Shown: positions 12,241 through 23,054, numbered from the stretch's first letter. The stretch is DNA of 64,000 nucleotides from Megascapheus bottae (GCA_024803745.1 JANJXV010000013.1:868001-932000), one strand, 5' to 3'. The notes: generated by a model not told the origin, from the sequence alone. Translations and numbers: made by a program.

Positions 12241-13717
12241 AGTATTCTTATTCAAAGAGATTGCAAAAGACCCCCCAAAAAAAAGCCATGTGGCACATGG
12301 GGTGGGTGTGTTGATTGGAATGATGACAAGAAAGAAATGTTTTTCATGACTCTTCATTGGACAAATAGTATATCAGTTTTATCACTGAAATTTGTAAAGA
12401 AATTTGTATATTTGTAATGGTCAGTGCATTGTATGAATTCCTTTGTCCTTCATTTAATGTGTTCATGAACACAAAAATTTTCTTAGAGTTGATGAGATAT
12501 AATTTTTATTTTTGATTCAAAAATAGTATGAAGGATACATTTATTAATGTTATAAAATATGAATTAAATATATGTAATAAGAATTGTTCATATTGTAATT
12601 ATGTGATCTATCAGCATTTCCTGAATTTGTGCTAGGTTAAGAATGCTACATTCTTCTTATCAAATTTAATTATCTTTCTTTCAGATATAACAATTGTCAT
12701 TTTCATTAGATATAGCATTTTAATGAGGTTTCATGTGTTCCTGTATTAATATTTAAAGATACATTGTACATCGACTAGACATAAAAATCTAAGTCCTGCT
12801 GTAATAACTACTTAAATGCAACTAATTAAACAAAAATGTTTGTTTGATAATTCATTTAATATACACTTAGCTCTCATTGAATATGTTTTTAATTACTAAT
12901 TCAATGGTCTATATTTAATTATTAGTATCTGCAAATGTTACATTACGTAGTTCTCATTGGATTCTTAAGCAGAGATGTACAGCCTTGGCTGGCCTATTGT
13001 TACCATGATTTATAGCCATAAACAATGTGCACACCTTAAGGCTTGTTTTACTAATGTACCTTTTTGAATAGTTACTAATTTTCGTAAAGATCTTTAAAAT
13101 TGAACGAGCTATAAAATGGCTATGTCATATACACATAGTGTTTGTTTCTCTTGCATATAAAAATGGGGTGGCTAGAGGAAGGAAGAAAAGGAAAGAGAGA
13201 TGCAACTTTCTGAGGAATTTCCTGAAGGGAACCTTCCCAATTGTTCCATTTGCAGTTCCAATTATACCACAGCAGACAAAACATTGCCACGGAGCCCAAA
13301 CAGATGAATGGAATCTGAGAAATGTAGTGTTTTCCACTGGACATTTTGCTTCCCTGAATAAAATTAATGGTCTGTTACTAAGCAATGGAATGTGGATATT
13401 AAGTGGACATTTAGAATTTTCCCTCATACATACACACTATATCCATATATGTTCAAATAATGTTCTATGTCATTACCGGTTGTCCTTACTTAGTCAGCAT
13501 GGCACTATTTGTAATTACTGTGTTCTTCATGCTTATAGTAGGTCTACTCACTTTAATATCAATTGTACATAAAACTATTTTTGATCCATTATACTTTATC
13601 ATTATCAGAAACAATAAAATGAGGCCCTAATGCCTAGAAACTGGATTCAGCATGCTTGGTGCCTGTTATGGAAATTATAATTATTTTCATTTTCAAACTT
13701 TCTCTGCCCTCCTACAG

Positions 13718-13837
13718 GCTGTACATTGATGGTCCCTTTGGTAGTCCCTTCGAGGAATCACTGAACTACGAGGTCAGCTTCTGTGTGGCTGGAGGTATTG
13801 GAGTGACTCCGTTTGCATCAATACTCAACACTCTCAT
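13718..13837 (+). CDS. NOX4: NOX4 coding exon (NADPH pyrophosphate-binding motif)
   Basis: The exon follows a CCTACAG acceptor and ends at a GTATGT donor. It completes the Lys codon from the previous exon and reads LYIDGPFGSPFEESLNYE, then VSFCVAGGIGVTPFASILNTL, ending with two bases (AT) of a codon completed to Met by the next exon. DGPFGSP and the glycine-rich GGIGVTPF are conserved in the ferredoxin-reductase-type NADPH lobe of NOX enzymes, where the glycine loop holds the NADPH pyrophosphate. The exon is 120 bases long and begins and ends in the same phase, so skipping it keeps the frame but removes this motif. The junction Met stands where I recall human NOX4 having Leu. No damage is seen. 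Confidence 0.97.
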
Positions 13838-15805
13838 GTATGTCTTTTGATTCATTCTATCTATGAACAGAGAAGTGCCAGTATTTTAGATATTTGTCCT
13901 GTTAGCATGAAGTATTTCCTTACACTATCTCCTCATGGTTCTAGGAATACATTCTATTTACTAATTAAAGAAGGGACTAATACAGTGATTCTCAACAAAG
14001 AGTCTGTGGCTTTTAGTGTGCTCCTTGTTAAGATAAGTCAATGTGATAGTCGTGCCTTCTATCCTTGGCTTCCATGAAAAGTTATTGTACACAGATATGC
14101 AAATGGATTGACTAAACTACCAGACACACAGGAAAGGATTCCAATGGTGTAATTCCTTTGAGCAACTAACTTACATTTTAACAAAATGAATAGCAGCAAG
14201 CTGGTATTCTCATGGGGAAAAGGAGGGAAGTGTAAGGGGAGGAGATGAATGGATAGAAGAATGGTATGCAAATACAGTCATAATATTATATAGATATAGC
14301 TCTCTGTGTGTGTGTGGTGTGTAAAGGAATCAGATAACTTGAAAGTGGGAAATGGGATTGGGAGAGATGGGAGAATAATAGGAATAGTGGCATTGATCAA
14401 GTTGTATTGCCTTCATAAAGTGACACATTAAATTGAAAATCTTTTGTATAATTATTTAAAGATAACATAAAAAGTCACTCATAACCATCCTTTATTTTCC
14501 TACTTCTTTAACAGTAATCAGCAAATGTTTCTCAGGGTTCTGAGTTACTTAATCTTACAGATATTGGGAATAAAGCAGCACAAGAAAACTTAGTCTCTTC
14601 CCTTAAAAGCTTATATTCAAGTAGGGCTGGTAAGAAATAAATCCATAAGAAATTCATGAAAAGGATGAGTTTTAGAAAAATATAGAAACTTAAGAAAAGG
14701 AGACAGATTAATGGAACACAAAATGCTGGAGTTACTGCAGAAGTATGATCAGGGAAAGATTTTATGAAAATATGACAAATGATGCATCATTCCTTGGTTT
14801 ATTATTACATTTACAACAAAACAGAAAAATCTACTAACAAATTTACCCCAAATCTAAAGGGAGATTGCCCAAAGGGAAAAATTGATTCAGTATTTTCTCT
14901 TCGTCACCTTCAAAACAAAAGGAGAGTGACAGCAAGAAAGAAGTAACTCTCCATTTTCTTCCATGCACTGTTAATGCAGACACAATGTATACAAAATATT
15001 TTATAACATACCAGAACAGAAAAGTACTTAGGCTGAGGTAGGAGGATCATGAGTTTGAGGCCAACTTGGGCTGCATATCAAGGCTTAAAAAATGAGCAAA
15101 AAATTATTTTGAGTCTTACTTTATTTTTGTGTTTAAATACTAGATGTAATTTCAGGCAATTCTTACAAGAAAGAATAGCCATATTTTAAGCCAAAAAGCA
15201 ATGGCTTCTGACAGCACATAACATGCTATTTGGTTACCTAATATGAAAAGGAAGAACATTTTCTTAACCTCAGACTACTTCATAGTTATAAATAGGAACC
15301 CAGACTTGGAATTAAGTGTGGCTGGAATGCATTACATAGTATATGATTGTGAAATTCATTTCCTTAATGATTAAGAAAGGGACAAACAGCCAAGATTCTG
15401 GGGGTGGTTTTGGCTCCTTTTGCCTAGAGGCAAGGGCAAGACCAAATGACCTTTGAAGCCCAGTGCAATGATAGAATTCACTGAAAATAGACAATTTGTT
15501 TTTCTGTGGTTCAAGGAACAATGTTATTTTGACCTAAAAGATCAGTTTGTGACCATCCAATAAAAGCAGGTAACGTGCATATAAGATCTACAACATGTGA
15601 ACACTTGGAAAGCATTATATCTTTATGTCTTGGAATTAGTCTGGCTCCTGTGACGTTCATTTGACAGTAATAAGTGCTACATGGGTTGTTAGCATGTGAA
15701 AGGCTATTTCTGTTGGCTACTTACTAACAAAACTTGAGTAACAAATTATTCTGTTTTGGGGGTTTTTTGTAATCATAATTACTATCATGGTATTTAAATT
15801 TAAAG
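13838..15805 (+). other. NOX4: NOX4 intron (2.0 kb)
   Basis: Contains a possible old L1 3'UTR-like stretch (about 14200-14480), an L2-like stretch (about 14515-14640) and a short B1-like monomer (15030-15104). The remainder is unique AT-rich sequence with no coding signal. Confidence 0.55.
15030..15104 (+). mobile_element. B1-like monomer fragment
   Basis: AGGCTGAGGTAGGAGGATCA, GTTTGAGGCCAACTTGGGC and an A-rich end match the 3' half of a rodent B1. No right arm is attached. Confidence 0.75.
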
Positions 15806-15914
15806 GGATGACTGGAAATCATACAAGCTTAGAAGACTGTACTTCATTTGGGTATGCAGAGACATCAAGTCCTTCTCCTGGTTTGCAGACTTAATCTGTA
15901 CTTTGCATAACAAG
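15806..15914 (+). CDS. NOX4: NOX4 coding exon (DDWK...HNK)
   Basis: The acceptor is TAAAG and the donor GTAACA, a weaker donor than those of the neighbouring exons. The exon contributes one base to the split Met codon, then reads DDWKSYKLRRLYFIWVCRDI, followed by KSFSWFADLICTLHNK, ending on a complete codon. The LYFIWVCR strand followed by a Trp/Phe-rich helix is typical of the NADPH-binding lobe of NOX4. The length, 109 bases, fits the phases of its neighbours exactly (1 + 36 codons). Substitutions relative to my memory of human NOX4 (for example Lys and Ser in the KSFSW part) are conservative. It would be exon 15 in human numbering. Confidence 0.96.
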
Positions 15915-16140
15915 GTAACAATAGTATTTTTTTTAGTTGCACAATCTTCATTTAAAATTTAGTTTTCTTTTGTATTGTAAAACTAATAACTGCTTTCTAG
16001 AGAATAAATAAAACTTGCCTTCAATTTGAAAGAAGAGGTAACATTTGATTATGCCTTGAAAACCCTTTTTCAGATATAAATATTCCTTTGTATATACTTT
16101 CTCATGACATAATTTTAACACAGAAATACACATTTCTATG

Positions 16141-16288
16141 TTTTTTATATTTTTTAATGTAATTAATAGAAGGATTACATTACATTCACCAAATAGAAGG
16201 TGCATTACTTCACAAACATTGATACCCTTTCTCATGTCTTGATGCCCATTTCCCTCCCACCACCCCTGCCCCTCATCTTGTTTCATTT
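16141..16288 (-). mobile_element. L1 3'UTR fragment
   Basis: Antisense 3'UTR (AATTAATAGAAGGATTACAT, CACAAACATTGATACCC) with no coding part. Confidence 0.85.
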
Positions 16289-16511
16289 CTATGTTTTAAC
16301 ATAAGATGTTCAACATTGACGTATGGCTGGTGGTGGAGTAAGATGCATTGGAAAGGAATGTCAGCAGATGTCCCCAAAATATCTTTTAACCTTTGTTCTC
16401 ACATCACTTATCCCTCATCTCCACCTGTAATATTTCAAAACAGTATTGCACTTTTTAATTTAAAATGAAGAATCTCAAAGACTCAGAATTCTAACTTATA
16501 CTAAGAGATAA

Positions 16512-16945
16512 AAGGCTGGGCATTAATGTCTCCGGCCTTTTAATACTAGCTACTCATAGGCTGAGATGTGAGGAATGAGGTTAGAAACTGGCCAAGCAGA
16601 CAAATTAAGACTCTTATTTCTTTTTTTTTTTTTTTTGCCAGTCCTGGGCTTGAGCACAGGGCCTGAGCACTGTCCTTGGACTTTCTTAAGGCTAGAGCTC
16701 TACCACTTGAGCCTCAGCACCACTTCCGGCTTTTTTCTATGTATGTGGTACCGAGGAATCAAACCCGGGTCTTCATGCATGCTAGGCAAGCACTTTAACC
16801 ACTAGGCAAAACTCCCGGCCAAGACTCTTATTTCTATTAACCAGCAAAAGTTGGAACTGGACACCCAGTTGGTAGAGCACCAACCATGAGTTCAGAATGC
16901 CATATGATAATGCACGACTCTGAGTTCAAGCCACAGGTCCAGAGA
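16512..16945 (+). mobile_element. Type-B SINE split by a younger SINE
   Basis: The left arm (16512-16606) and the right part (16836-16945, ending TGAGTTCAAGCC) form one type-B element interrupted at 16622-16820 by an antisense type-A element. Confidence 0.85.
16622..16820 (-). mobile_element. Type-A SINE with perfect 15-base target duplication
   Basis: Full-length antisense type-A copy from its T-run to CTCCCGGCC. It is flanked by identical AAGACTCTTATTTCT at 16607-16621 and 16821-16835, proof of insertion into the older type-B SINE. Confidence 0.95.
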
Positions 16946-17224
16946 GAGGAGGGGAGAAGGAGAAAAGAAGTCATTCATGAACCTTACTTTTAATATTTCA
17001 TTCATTCATTTATTAAAATGAGAAATAATACTATTACTTTTTTTCCTAATTGTCTTTTTAAAACTTACTGCCGCATCTAGATTATTGTCTTTGCATTAGC
17101 AAACCAAGTTATTTCATTCTTTTGAGTGCCGTAGAAAATTTTATGGCATGGAATTGATTAATTTCCTGTAGTAAATGTTATGTTCTTATTACAAAGAGTG
17201 CTGCACTAGCCATCTTTAAATGTG

Positions 17225-17345
17225 TCTTTTTGGACATTCATTCATTCAGTCATTTTCTCATTTAGTAAGTATTTAGTGACTCCCTATCATGAATCAAGAA
17301 CTGTTTCAGGAGCTGGAGATATATCAGGTAACACAAGAAAACTAA
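17225..17345 (+). mobile_element. L2-like ancient repeat
   Basis: ATTCATTCATTCAGTCA, TAAGTATTTAGTGACTCCC and GGAGCTGGAGATATATCAGG follow the widespread L2/MIR-type pattern. About 14515-14640 has a similar second half. Confidence 0.5.
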
Positions 17346-17689
17346 ATGTTTGAGCTGATGTGATTTATGAGCCAAGTAGATTCCAATTAATTGGTAGGAT
17401 ATGTATTTCTGAGATTTCAGTCAGGGCAAAGAAAGGGAAAGTAGAGGGAAAGCAGACTTATCAGTAAAGGGTGTCTTTCATTTTGGGTTGTGTTGAGGAA
17501 TGCCCACTGAACATACTGTTTGGGAATAGAGATGCGAATGAAATGTGCACCCAGACTAAAGAAGCATCTTGTAGGAAAGAACGAAAGTAGAGGAACCTAA
17601 AACTCAAGTATTTGACCAAGTAATCAATGAAGATACAAAATATGGCATATGCATGCAGTGGAATTATTTAGCTTTGAAAAGGAACTTCC

Positions 17690-17766
17690 AGAACTAGAGA
17701 TATAGTTCAAATGGTAAAGCACCTGACCAGAGATCTTAAGGCCTTGAGCTAAATGCCCAGAACCAA
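17690..17766 (+). mobile_element. ID-like monomer fragment
   Basis: GAGATATAGTTCAAATGG resembles the ID A-box region. It ends in CCCAGAACC and an AACC/AC repeat. Confidence 0.55.
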
Positions 17767-17778
17767 CCAACCAACCAA

Positions 17779-17813
<35 letters not shown>
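17761..17813. repeat. (AACC)n(AC)n microsatellite
   Basis: Five AACC units followed by about 17 AC units. Confidence 0.97.
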
Positions 17814-17815
<2 letters not shown>

Positions 17816-17907
17816 AAGTTGTGATACATGCATGAGTGAGCTTTCGAGATAATATGTAGAGTAAAATAAGCCAGATACAAAAGGTCACATCTTTTCTCAT
17901 GCTTATA

Positions 17908-17935
17908 TATGTATATATACATACACACAGACACA

Positions 17936-18014
<79 letters not shown>
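17908..18014. repeat. (CA)n(TA)n compound microsatellite
   Basis: CA-rich from 17921 to 17968, then about 23 uninterrupted TA units to 18014. Confidence 0.97.
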
Positions 18015-18018
<4 letters not shown>

Positions 18019-18595
18019 CTGTCTAGAACAGCTGCATTAAGATGAGTGGTGGTTTGAACCTGAAATGGAAAGTGATTCCACATTTTTCCTAGACAATTTT
18101 TCCAGTTAAATATATGTTTTACCATAGATATTGTTATACAAACAAAATCAGTGTTGAGTAGGTAGAAAAGAGAAACAAGGAAAAAGTGTCCATTTTTAAT
18201 TGTCTTTTATTTCCTAACATGTCTAAACCTTGTGTTTCTTAGCCTGCCATTCTAAAATGAAAGTTATATTTGTGACAAGTGAATTCATGAAACAAAATAA
18301 GAATTATTTGGGGTTGACATAGGAGACTATTCATGTAATGTTTACTATGGTCGATTTTGTATCTTTGAGGAAAGAATTGTTTCCTTCCCCACCACTACCA
18401 GACCTACATTTTGCCTGAAGCACAAGTCATGTTATGAATGCTGGAATCTGTCTACTTATCCACCTAGCTATCTGTCTGTTGATATTTCATCTGTGATAAG
18501 CCATGTTGTTGTCTGAATTATGGAGTCATATGTTAGAATAAGAAAATTTGAGTACTTCGAAAGAATTTCAGTATTTAATCTTTATGCCCTTTCAG

Positions 18596-18664
18596 TTTTG
18601 GCAGGAAAATAGACCTGATTACATCAATATCCAGCTGTACCTCAGTCAAACAGATGGGATACAG
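18596..18664 (+). CDS. NOX4: NOX4 coding exon (FWQENRPDY...)
   Basis: A 23-codon exon between a TTTCAG acceptor and a GTATGG donor, in frame at both ends. It encodes FWQENRPDYINIQLYLSQTD followed by GIQ. NRPDY with the following hydrophobic strand is conserved across NOX enzymes in the lower NADPH-binding lobe. Because the exon is 69 bases long and phase 0 at both ends, leaving it out of the mRNA would remove 23 residues without a frameshift. It would be exon 16 in human numbering. Confidence 0.96.
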
Positions 18665-19079
18665 GTATGGGGTTGGATGTTATTGTTAATTAAACAATCC
18701 TCTTGATAATAGAAGATTTACTGTAGGAGCTGTGCTGGAGGACAATTTCTGCAGGTGGTTTGAACAGAAGATTTCAAGAGGAAGGCCTCCTTTGGAAAAT
18801 TTCCAAAGAACACATGGCTTGTCCTTGAAGTTAACCATAGTATGCCTTTCAATTGTCCTCCTCGCTGCAGGCTCTAGTAGACCTTTTGATTTATCTTTCC
18901 ACTCCAGTATTTGCTTCCATTTTGTTATCTATAGACATCAAGGCATGTGAACCAGCAGTGTGTCCGTTCTTTGAGAAGGCTTTGCCCTTGCTGTTTTTAT
19001 CTGGTTGTTGTTTGTTGTTTTTGTGGAGAAAGAAGATAAAGTTTTATATTATCAAGATTAGTTCATTCCAAAGGTATCT

Positions 19080-19300
19080 GCCAGCTCATGCATTGTGTAT
19101 TTGCTATGCTGGGCACCAAGCTAAGAATGCCATATTTATCTTATGTCATTGCAACAGATTTGAGAAGTAGACAATATTAGGATCCCCAGTTTGCAGATAA
19201 AGGAACAAGTGTTTAGAGACAACAGGGTTGCATGGGTTGATGAGTCTGGGTGTGCATACTCTCCAGGGTTTTATTACAGAGTTAATTACATCAGACATGT
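19080..19300 (+). mobile_element. MIR-like element
   Basis: GCTGGGCACCAAGCTAAGAA, then CCCCAGTTTGCAGATAAAGG and TTTAGAGACAACAGGG follow the MIR consensus order (…CCCATTTTACAGATGAGG…). Confidence 0.65.
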
Positions 19301-19385
19301 TTCTCACATGCACAATATGAATGCACAATATGAATGTTTGTCAATCACCTCAAAACGATTTCACTCAGCTTTCTCGCCAACTTGA

Positions 19386-19600
19386 TGGGGCGGTGATGGC
19401 TCATGCTTGTAATCTTAGCTACTTGAGAGGCTACAATTGGAAAATGGCTGTTCTAATCCAGCCCTGATTAGAAAGTCAATGAACCTCTCGTCTTCAAGTA
19501 CCAGCCAAAGCCAGAAACAGAGCAATGGTTCAAGTAGTAGAGTTCTAACCTTTAGTGAAAAAGCTAAGGCATCTATGTCCCAGTATTGGAAAAAAATGAA
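19386..19600 (+). mobile_element. Type-B SINE, worn
   Basis: GATGGCTCATGCTTGTAATC and GCAATGGTTCAAGTAGTAG mark the two arms. Confidence 0.75.
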
Positions 19601-20221
19601 TAATCTCACCACTTTCATGAAGTATATCAATGTCATTTTTAACCTAGTGTCATTGTAAGGTATAGCAGAAAATGATACTTATTTCTAGGACTGCCTTTGT
19701 GAAACTCAGATACTTTTCTTCATTCTGACTCTTCAGTGTTGTTTGATGTATGTTCTGCAAAAACTAGTTAATTAACATTCATTTGTTGATAGGGTCAAGA
19801 TTTAAACCCTTTTGTCTAAGATTATTTCTCAAAATTTGCCATGATAATTTGTAATAATTTCTTCACACAATGAGGCAAATATGACAATTCTTATACCTTA
19901 TTGATGTTTTGAGATGTTTTGAGATGTTTTGAGAGTGAGGAGGTAGGATATATTCTTTGTCTTATATGTTCATTTTGAAAAAGTAAAGCAAAGAACTGAT
20001 GTCTAGTAAAATCAGCCATTTGTAAAAATGGCATTCAAGAAGATAATGGGTTTTAAAAGGAAAGGAGAAAGAAATGATACTTCAAAATGACTGTACTTAA
20101 CAGGTTTTAGATTGGTACTTAGACTCTTTATATCACAGCACAGATAGAATTGATGTTAGAGAATTAAACTATTTATCTTAATCTGTGACTTACATGAGTT
20201 GTAATGCTTTTTTTTTGACAG

Positions 20222-20322
20222 AAGATAATTGGCGAAAAATACCATGCACTAAATTCAAGACTTTCGGTTGGGCGTCCTAGATGGGAGATTTTGCTTGATG
20301 AGGTAGCGAAATGTAACAGAGG
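20222..20322 (+). CDS. NOX4: NOX4 coding exon (KIIGEKYH...)
   Basis: The exon follows a T-rich tract and GACAG acceptor and ends at a consensus GTAAGT donor. It reads KIIGEKYHALNSRLSVGRPR, then WEILLDEVAKCNR and two bases of a Gly codon. The GRPRW segment, which contacts NADPH in related reductases, is intact. Length is 101 bases, with a phase that matches the last exon. The donor is followed by a 14.2-kb final intron, the longest NOX4 intron in the window. Confidence 0.96.
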
Positions 20323-20524
20323 GTAAGTAATCATTACTCAGAATTTTTGACAGGTGGCTAGGGAACAAATTAAAATAACTCAGTCTAATCATAGGAAATG
20401 TTTGAAGATGAACTGACAATCTGACTACAAATCCCTAATTCATCTCATTGCTGCACAGGATGAAGCAAAGCAGATACCATCCTACATAGATGTCATATCA
20501 AATTGTCAACATTTAGCTTAGAGA

Positions 20525-20608
20525 CAGCACAGGTGGTCCCTGCCTTTAATCTTAGCTGAGGATTAGCCGAGGTTCAAGCCCTGTGCTGGCATAAAAGAAA
20601 AAAAATGT
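20525..20608 (+). mobile_element. Type-B SINE with large internal deletion
   Basis: The head (GACAGCACAGGTGG) is joined almost directly to the tail (GAGGTTCAAGCCCTGTGCTGG) and an A-run. Confidence 0.55.
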
Positions 20609-20907
20609 TCAGAAATAAGCCAAATATGTATGAACTATTCTTAACTCCCTGCTTGCCATTTGAGATTCATTTTAACATGTACATTTATTCTCACAGAACA
20701 TATCAAGAGATCATGGGAAAAGTTTTCCATTATAATTTTGGCAAACAAGATACTTGGCCAATAGGCCTAAGAGTTAATGTATTGAAATATTTGATGTCTT
20801 AGCTTTTTTATTTATCAGAGTGAATTGCTTTGTTTTGTGGTTCAAAGCTTTTCATTGTAATATGAAGTAACTGATGAGACGTATTTGTCTTTTTTCCTTT
20901 TTTATCT

Positions 20908-20998
20908 TATGCTGGCTTTAGGGCCTGGGTGTTGCTCCTGTGTTCCTAAGCTTTACTGCTCAAGGCTAGCACTCTACAACTTGAGCCACAGTTCACTC

Positions 20999-21054
<56 letters not shown>

Positions 21055-21155
21055 TCTTATGGACTTTCCTGTCTGAGCTGGCTTTGAACCACTGTCCTCA
21101 AACCTCAGGCCCCTGAGTAGCTAGGATTGTAGGTATGAGCCACTGGCATTTGGGT
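20908..21155 (-). mobile_element. Type-B SINE with internal GT repeat
   Basis: Antisense right arm (CTCAAGGCTAGCACTC) and B1-like left arm (CTGAGTAGCTAGGATTG) separated by a GT microsatellite at 21003-21049. Confidence 0.8.
21003..21049. repeat. (GT)n microsatellite
   Basis: About 23 uninterrupted GT units inside a SINE. Confidence 0.97.
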
Positions 21156-21343
21156 CAGAACTGGAACTAGTTCTAAATATAATTTTCTTCTTGGAAACCA
21201 GAAACACTTTTTCTGAAGGAATCAGTATGAAAGGAGAACATTTATTTTGAGTCACAAACTATCCTGACTATTTGCCTCCTTTGAAAGCACCACGGGGCAG
21301 AGCAGAAATCCATAAAAGTTTTTGTGTACCTGCCTCCCTTCCT

Positions 21344-21414
21344 CTCTCCCTCTCTCTCTTTATTTCCTCTTTATCTTTTTCTTCTTTCTTTCTTTCCTTC
21401 TTTCTTTCTTTCCT

Positions 21415-21462
<48 letters not shown>

Positions 21463-21660
21463 TTTCTTTCCTTCCTTCCTTCCTTCTCTTTTTCTTTCTC
21501 CTTCCTTCCTTCCTTCCTTCTCTTTTTCTTTCTCCTTCCTTCCTTCCTTCCTTCCTTCCTTCCTTCCTTCCTTCCTTCCTTCCTTCCTTCCTTCCTTCCT
21601 TCCTTCCTTCCTTCCTCCTTTTCTCTCACTCTCTCTGTCTTTCTTTCTTCCCTTTCTTCT
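21344..21660. repeat. Long pyrimidine tract, (TTTC)n and (TTCC)n
   Basis: More than 300 bases, nearly all C/T on the + strand: TTTC units (about 21385-21465), mixed TTCC blocks, then about 19 TTCC units (21535-21615). The overlapping Ser/Phe/Leu frames and the Lys/Glu/Arg frame are artefacts. Confidence 0.97.
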
Positions 21661-21670
21661 TTCTTTTATT

Positions 21671-21918
21671 TTTGCTGGTTCTGGGACTTGAACTCAGAGA
21701 CTAGACAATGTCCCTGAGCTTTTTGCTCAAGGCTAGCACTCTACCTCTTGATTTGAGGACTCTTTTGAGCTTTTTGCTCAAGGCTAGCACTCTACCTCTG
21801 ATTTGAGGACTCTTTGAAGAGTTTCACAGATTTTCTTGCCAGTGTTGAACCTCTATCCATAGATCATCTCAGCCTCCTGAGTAGCTAAGATTACAGGCAT
21901 GAGCCACCGTGCCTGGCA
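21671..21918 (-). mobile_element. Type-B SINE with internal tandem duplication
   Basis: Antisense type-B element (TTCTGGGACTTGAACTCAG to GGCATGAGCCACCGTGCC) with a segment of about 51 bases repeated at 21716-21766 and 21767-21815. Confidence 0.85.
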
Positions 21919-23054
21919 CACTCACACTTTTTAAAATTTCTATCTAAAGGTTAGACCCATCATGTCTCTTCAAAAGCTAATAAAGACAAAGTAGATGTAA
22001 TTTTTAACATTCCAAATGTTAACATTTTACAATACAGTAGTTGACTTAGACATATTCATTGGAAGATGAGTACCATAGCCTCTTGATAGTAACCTCATTA
22101 GTTGTAATGCTAAATACAAAGCTCTCCATTCACACTTGGACATTGCACACGATTTTTTTCCCATTGAGCTTGTATTTTTACTTCATCTGTCCAATAAATT
22201 CTATCAAAATTAGTACGCTTTTTACATTGTTGGTAGTGTTTAGGGCTCTAGAGAGAACACGAGAAAAAATAGTCAACTTGAGTTTGGCTATATTGTTTTC
22301 CCATCTTCTTCCAATTTAAACCACCTTAATTTGATGATATTCCAAACTTGCCTGGCACTTGCTATGAGCCATAGAACCATTTCTCTCTGTTGGCATTCAC
22401 AGGCCTTTATGAGCATTCTTTTATTATTATCATAAGCTTTTGCTGGAAAACCTTGTTAAGTTTCTTATTTCAATTCAGAAAACAAACCCCAACACAGTAG
22501 AGGATCATTTACAGCAAATTAAATTGGAATAATTGGATTTTTGGGGCTCATAAGAATTCTCATTAATTTTGAAGTTCATGTGTTAGAATGACTTTCTATG
22601 TTTTATAGTTTTTTTCTTTTGCTTCAAACAAAGTTGATTAAAGTAGAGTAAATGTGCACCATCTACTTTTGACACTGTGTACAACTCTTTAAGTTGTGTG
22701 TATTTGATCTGGGGCAGGGACCTGAAAATAATTATCTTTAAAGGATATTTTATAAAGCACACTTAGAAGTGAAAGGTGTGACTCAAGATATATTTTGGGT
22801 AGCTTCTTGCTTCTAAATTAGTAAAGAAACACATATACAGAAGAGATAAGCAAAGGGATGAAAGGAACACAGATTAAAATTTTAAATACTCTACATTGGG
22901 CAAAATTTTAATTTTTCAGGAAAGGATTATTATTAAGCTAGCAATCATCTACTTAATATACTATGTTGATACACATTTAAGTTAGGTTAGACACTCCTAA
23001 GTACAAAGGTAATACCTGGTGACTCTTTTTAAAATCAATTCTATTTGTCTGATG

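Larger units (their letters stand above)
977..13717 (+). other. NOX4: NOX4 intron (12.7 kb)
   Basis: Large intron holding the internally deleted L1 (2835-6996), an inverted L1 (7108-8013), two opposed L1 3' ends near 10.4 kb, several SINEs and microsatellites. The segments 977-2276, 8014-9750, 11130-11640 and 12240-13200 show no gene. At about 9360-9450 and 12050-12240 there are faint ancient L2/MIR-like stretches. Near 13210-13440 a decayed interspersed repeat seems present (motifs GAATCTGAGAAATGTAG and TCTGTTACTAAG) whose family I cannot name. Confidence 0.6.
15915..18595 (+). other. NOX4: NOX4 intron (2.7 kb)
   Basis: Holds a short L1 3' end (16141-16288), a nested SINE pair (16512-16945), an L2-like stretch (about 17225-17345), an ID-like fragment (about 17690-17766) and two CA-rich microsatellites. 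Nothing coding. Confidence 0.6.
18665..20221 (+). other. NOX4: NOX4 intron (1.6 kb)
   Basis: Contains a MIR-like element (about 19080-19300) and a worn type-B SINE (19386-19600). The rest is unique. Nothing coding. Confidence 0.6.

Noticed and set aside
13138..13572. 144-codon + strand frame, the longest in the NOX4 introns
   Set aside because: It overlaps a decayed interspersed repeat, has no recognisable domain, and has an open counterpart on the opposite strand.
21272..21717. Three overlapping Ser/Phe/Leu-rich frames and an opposite Lys/Glu/Arg frame
   Set aside because: All come from the TTTC/TTCC repeat. Open frames in every phase are expected in such low-complexity DNA.
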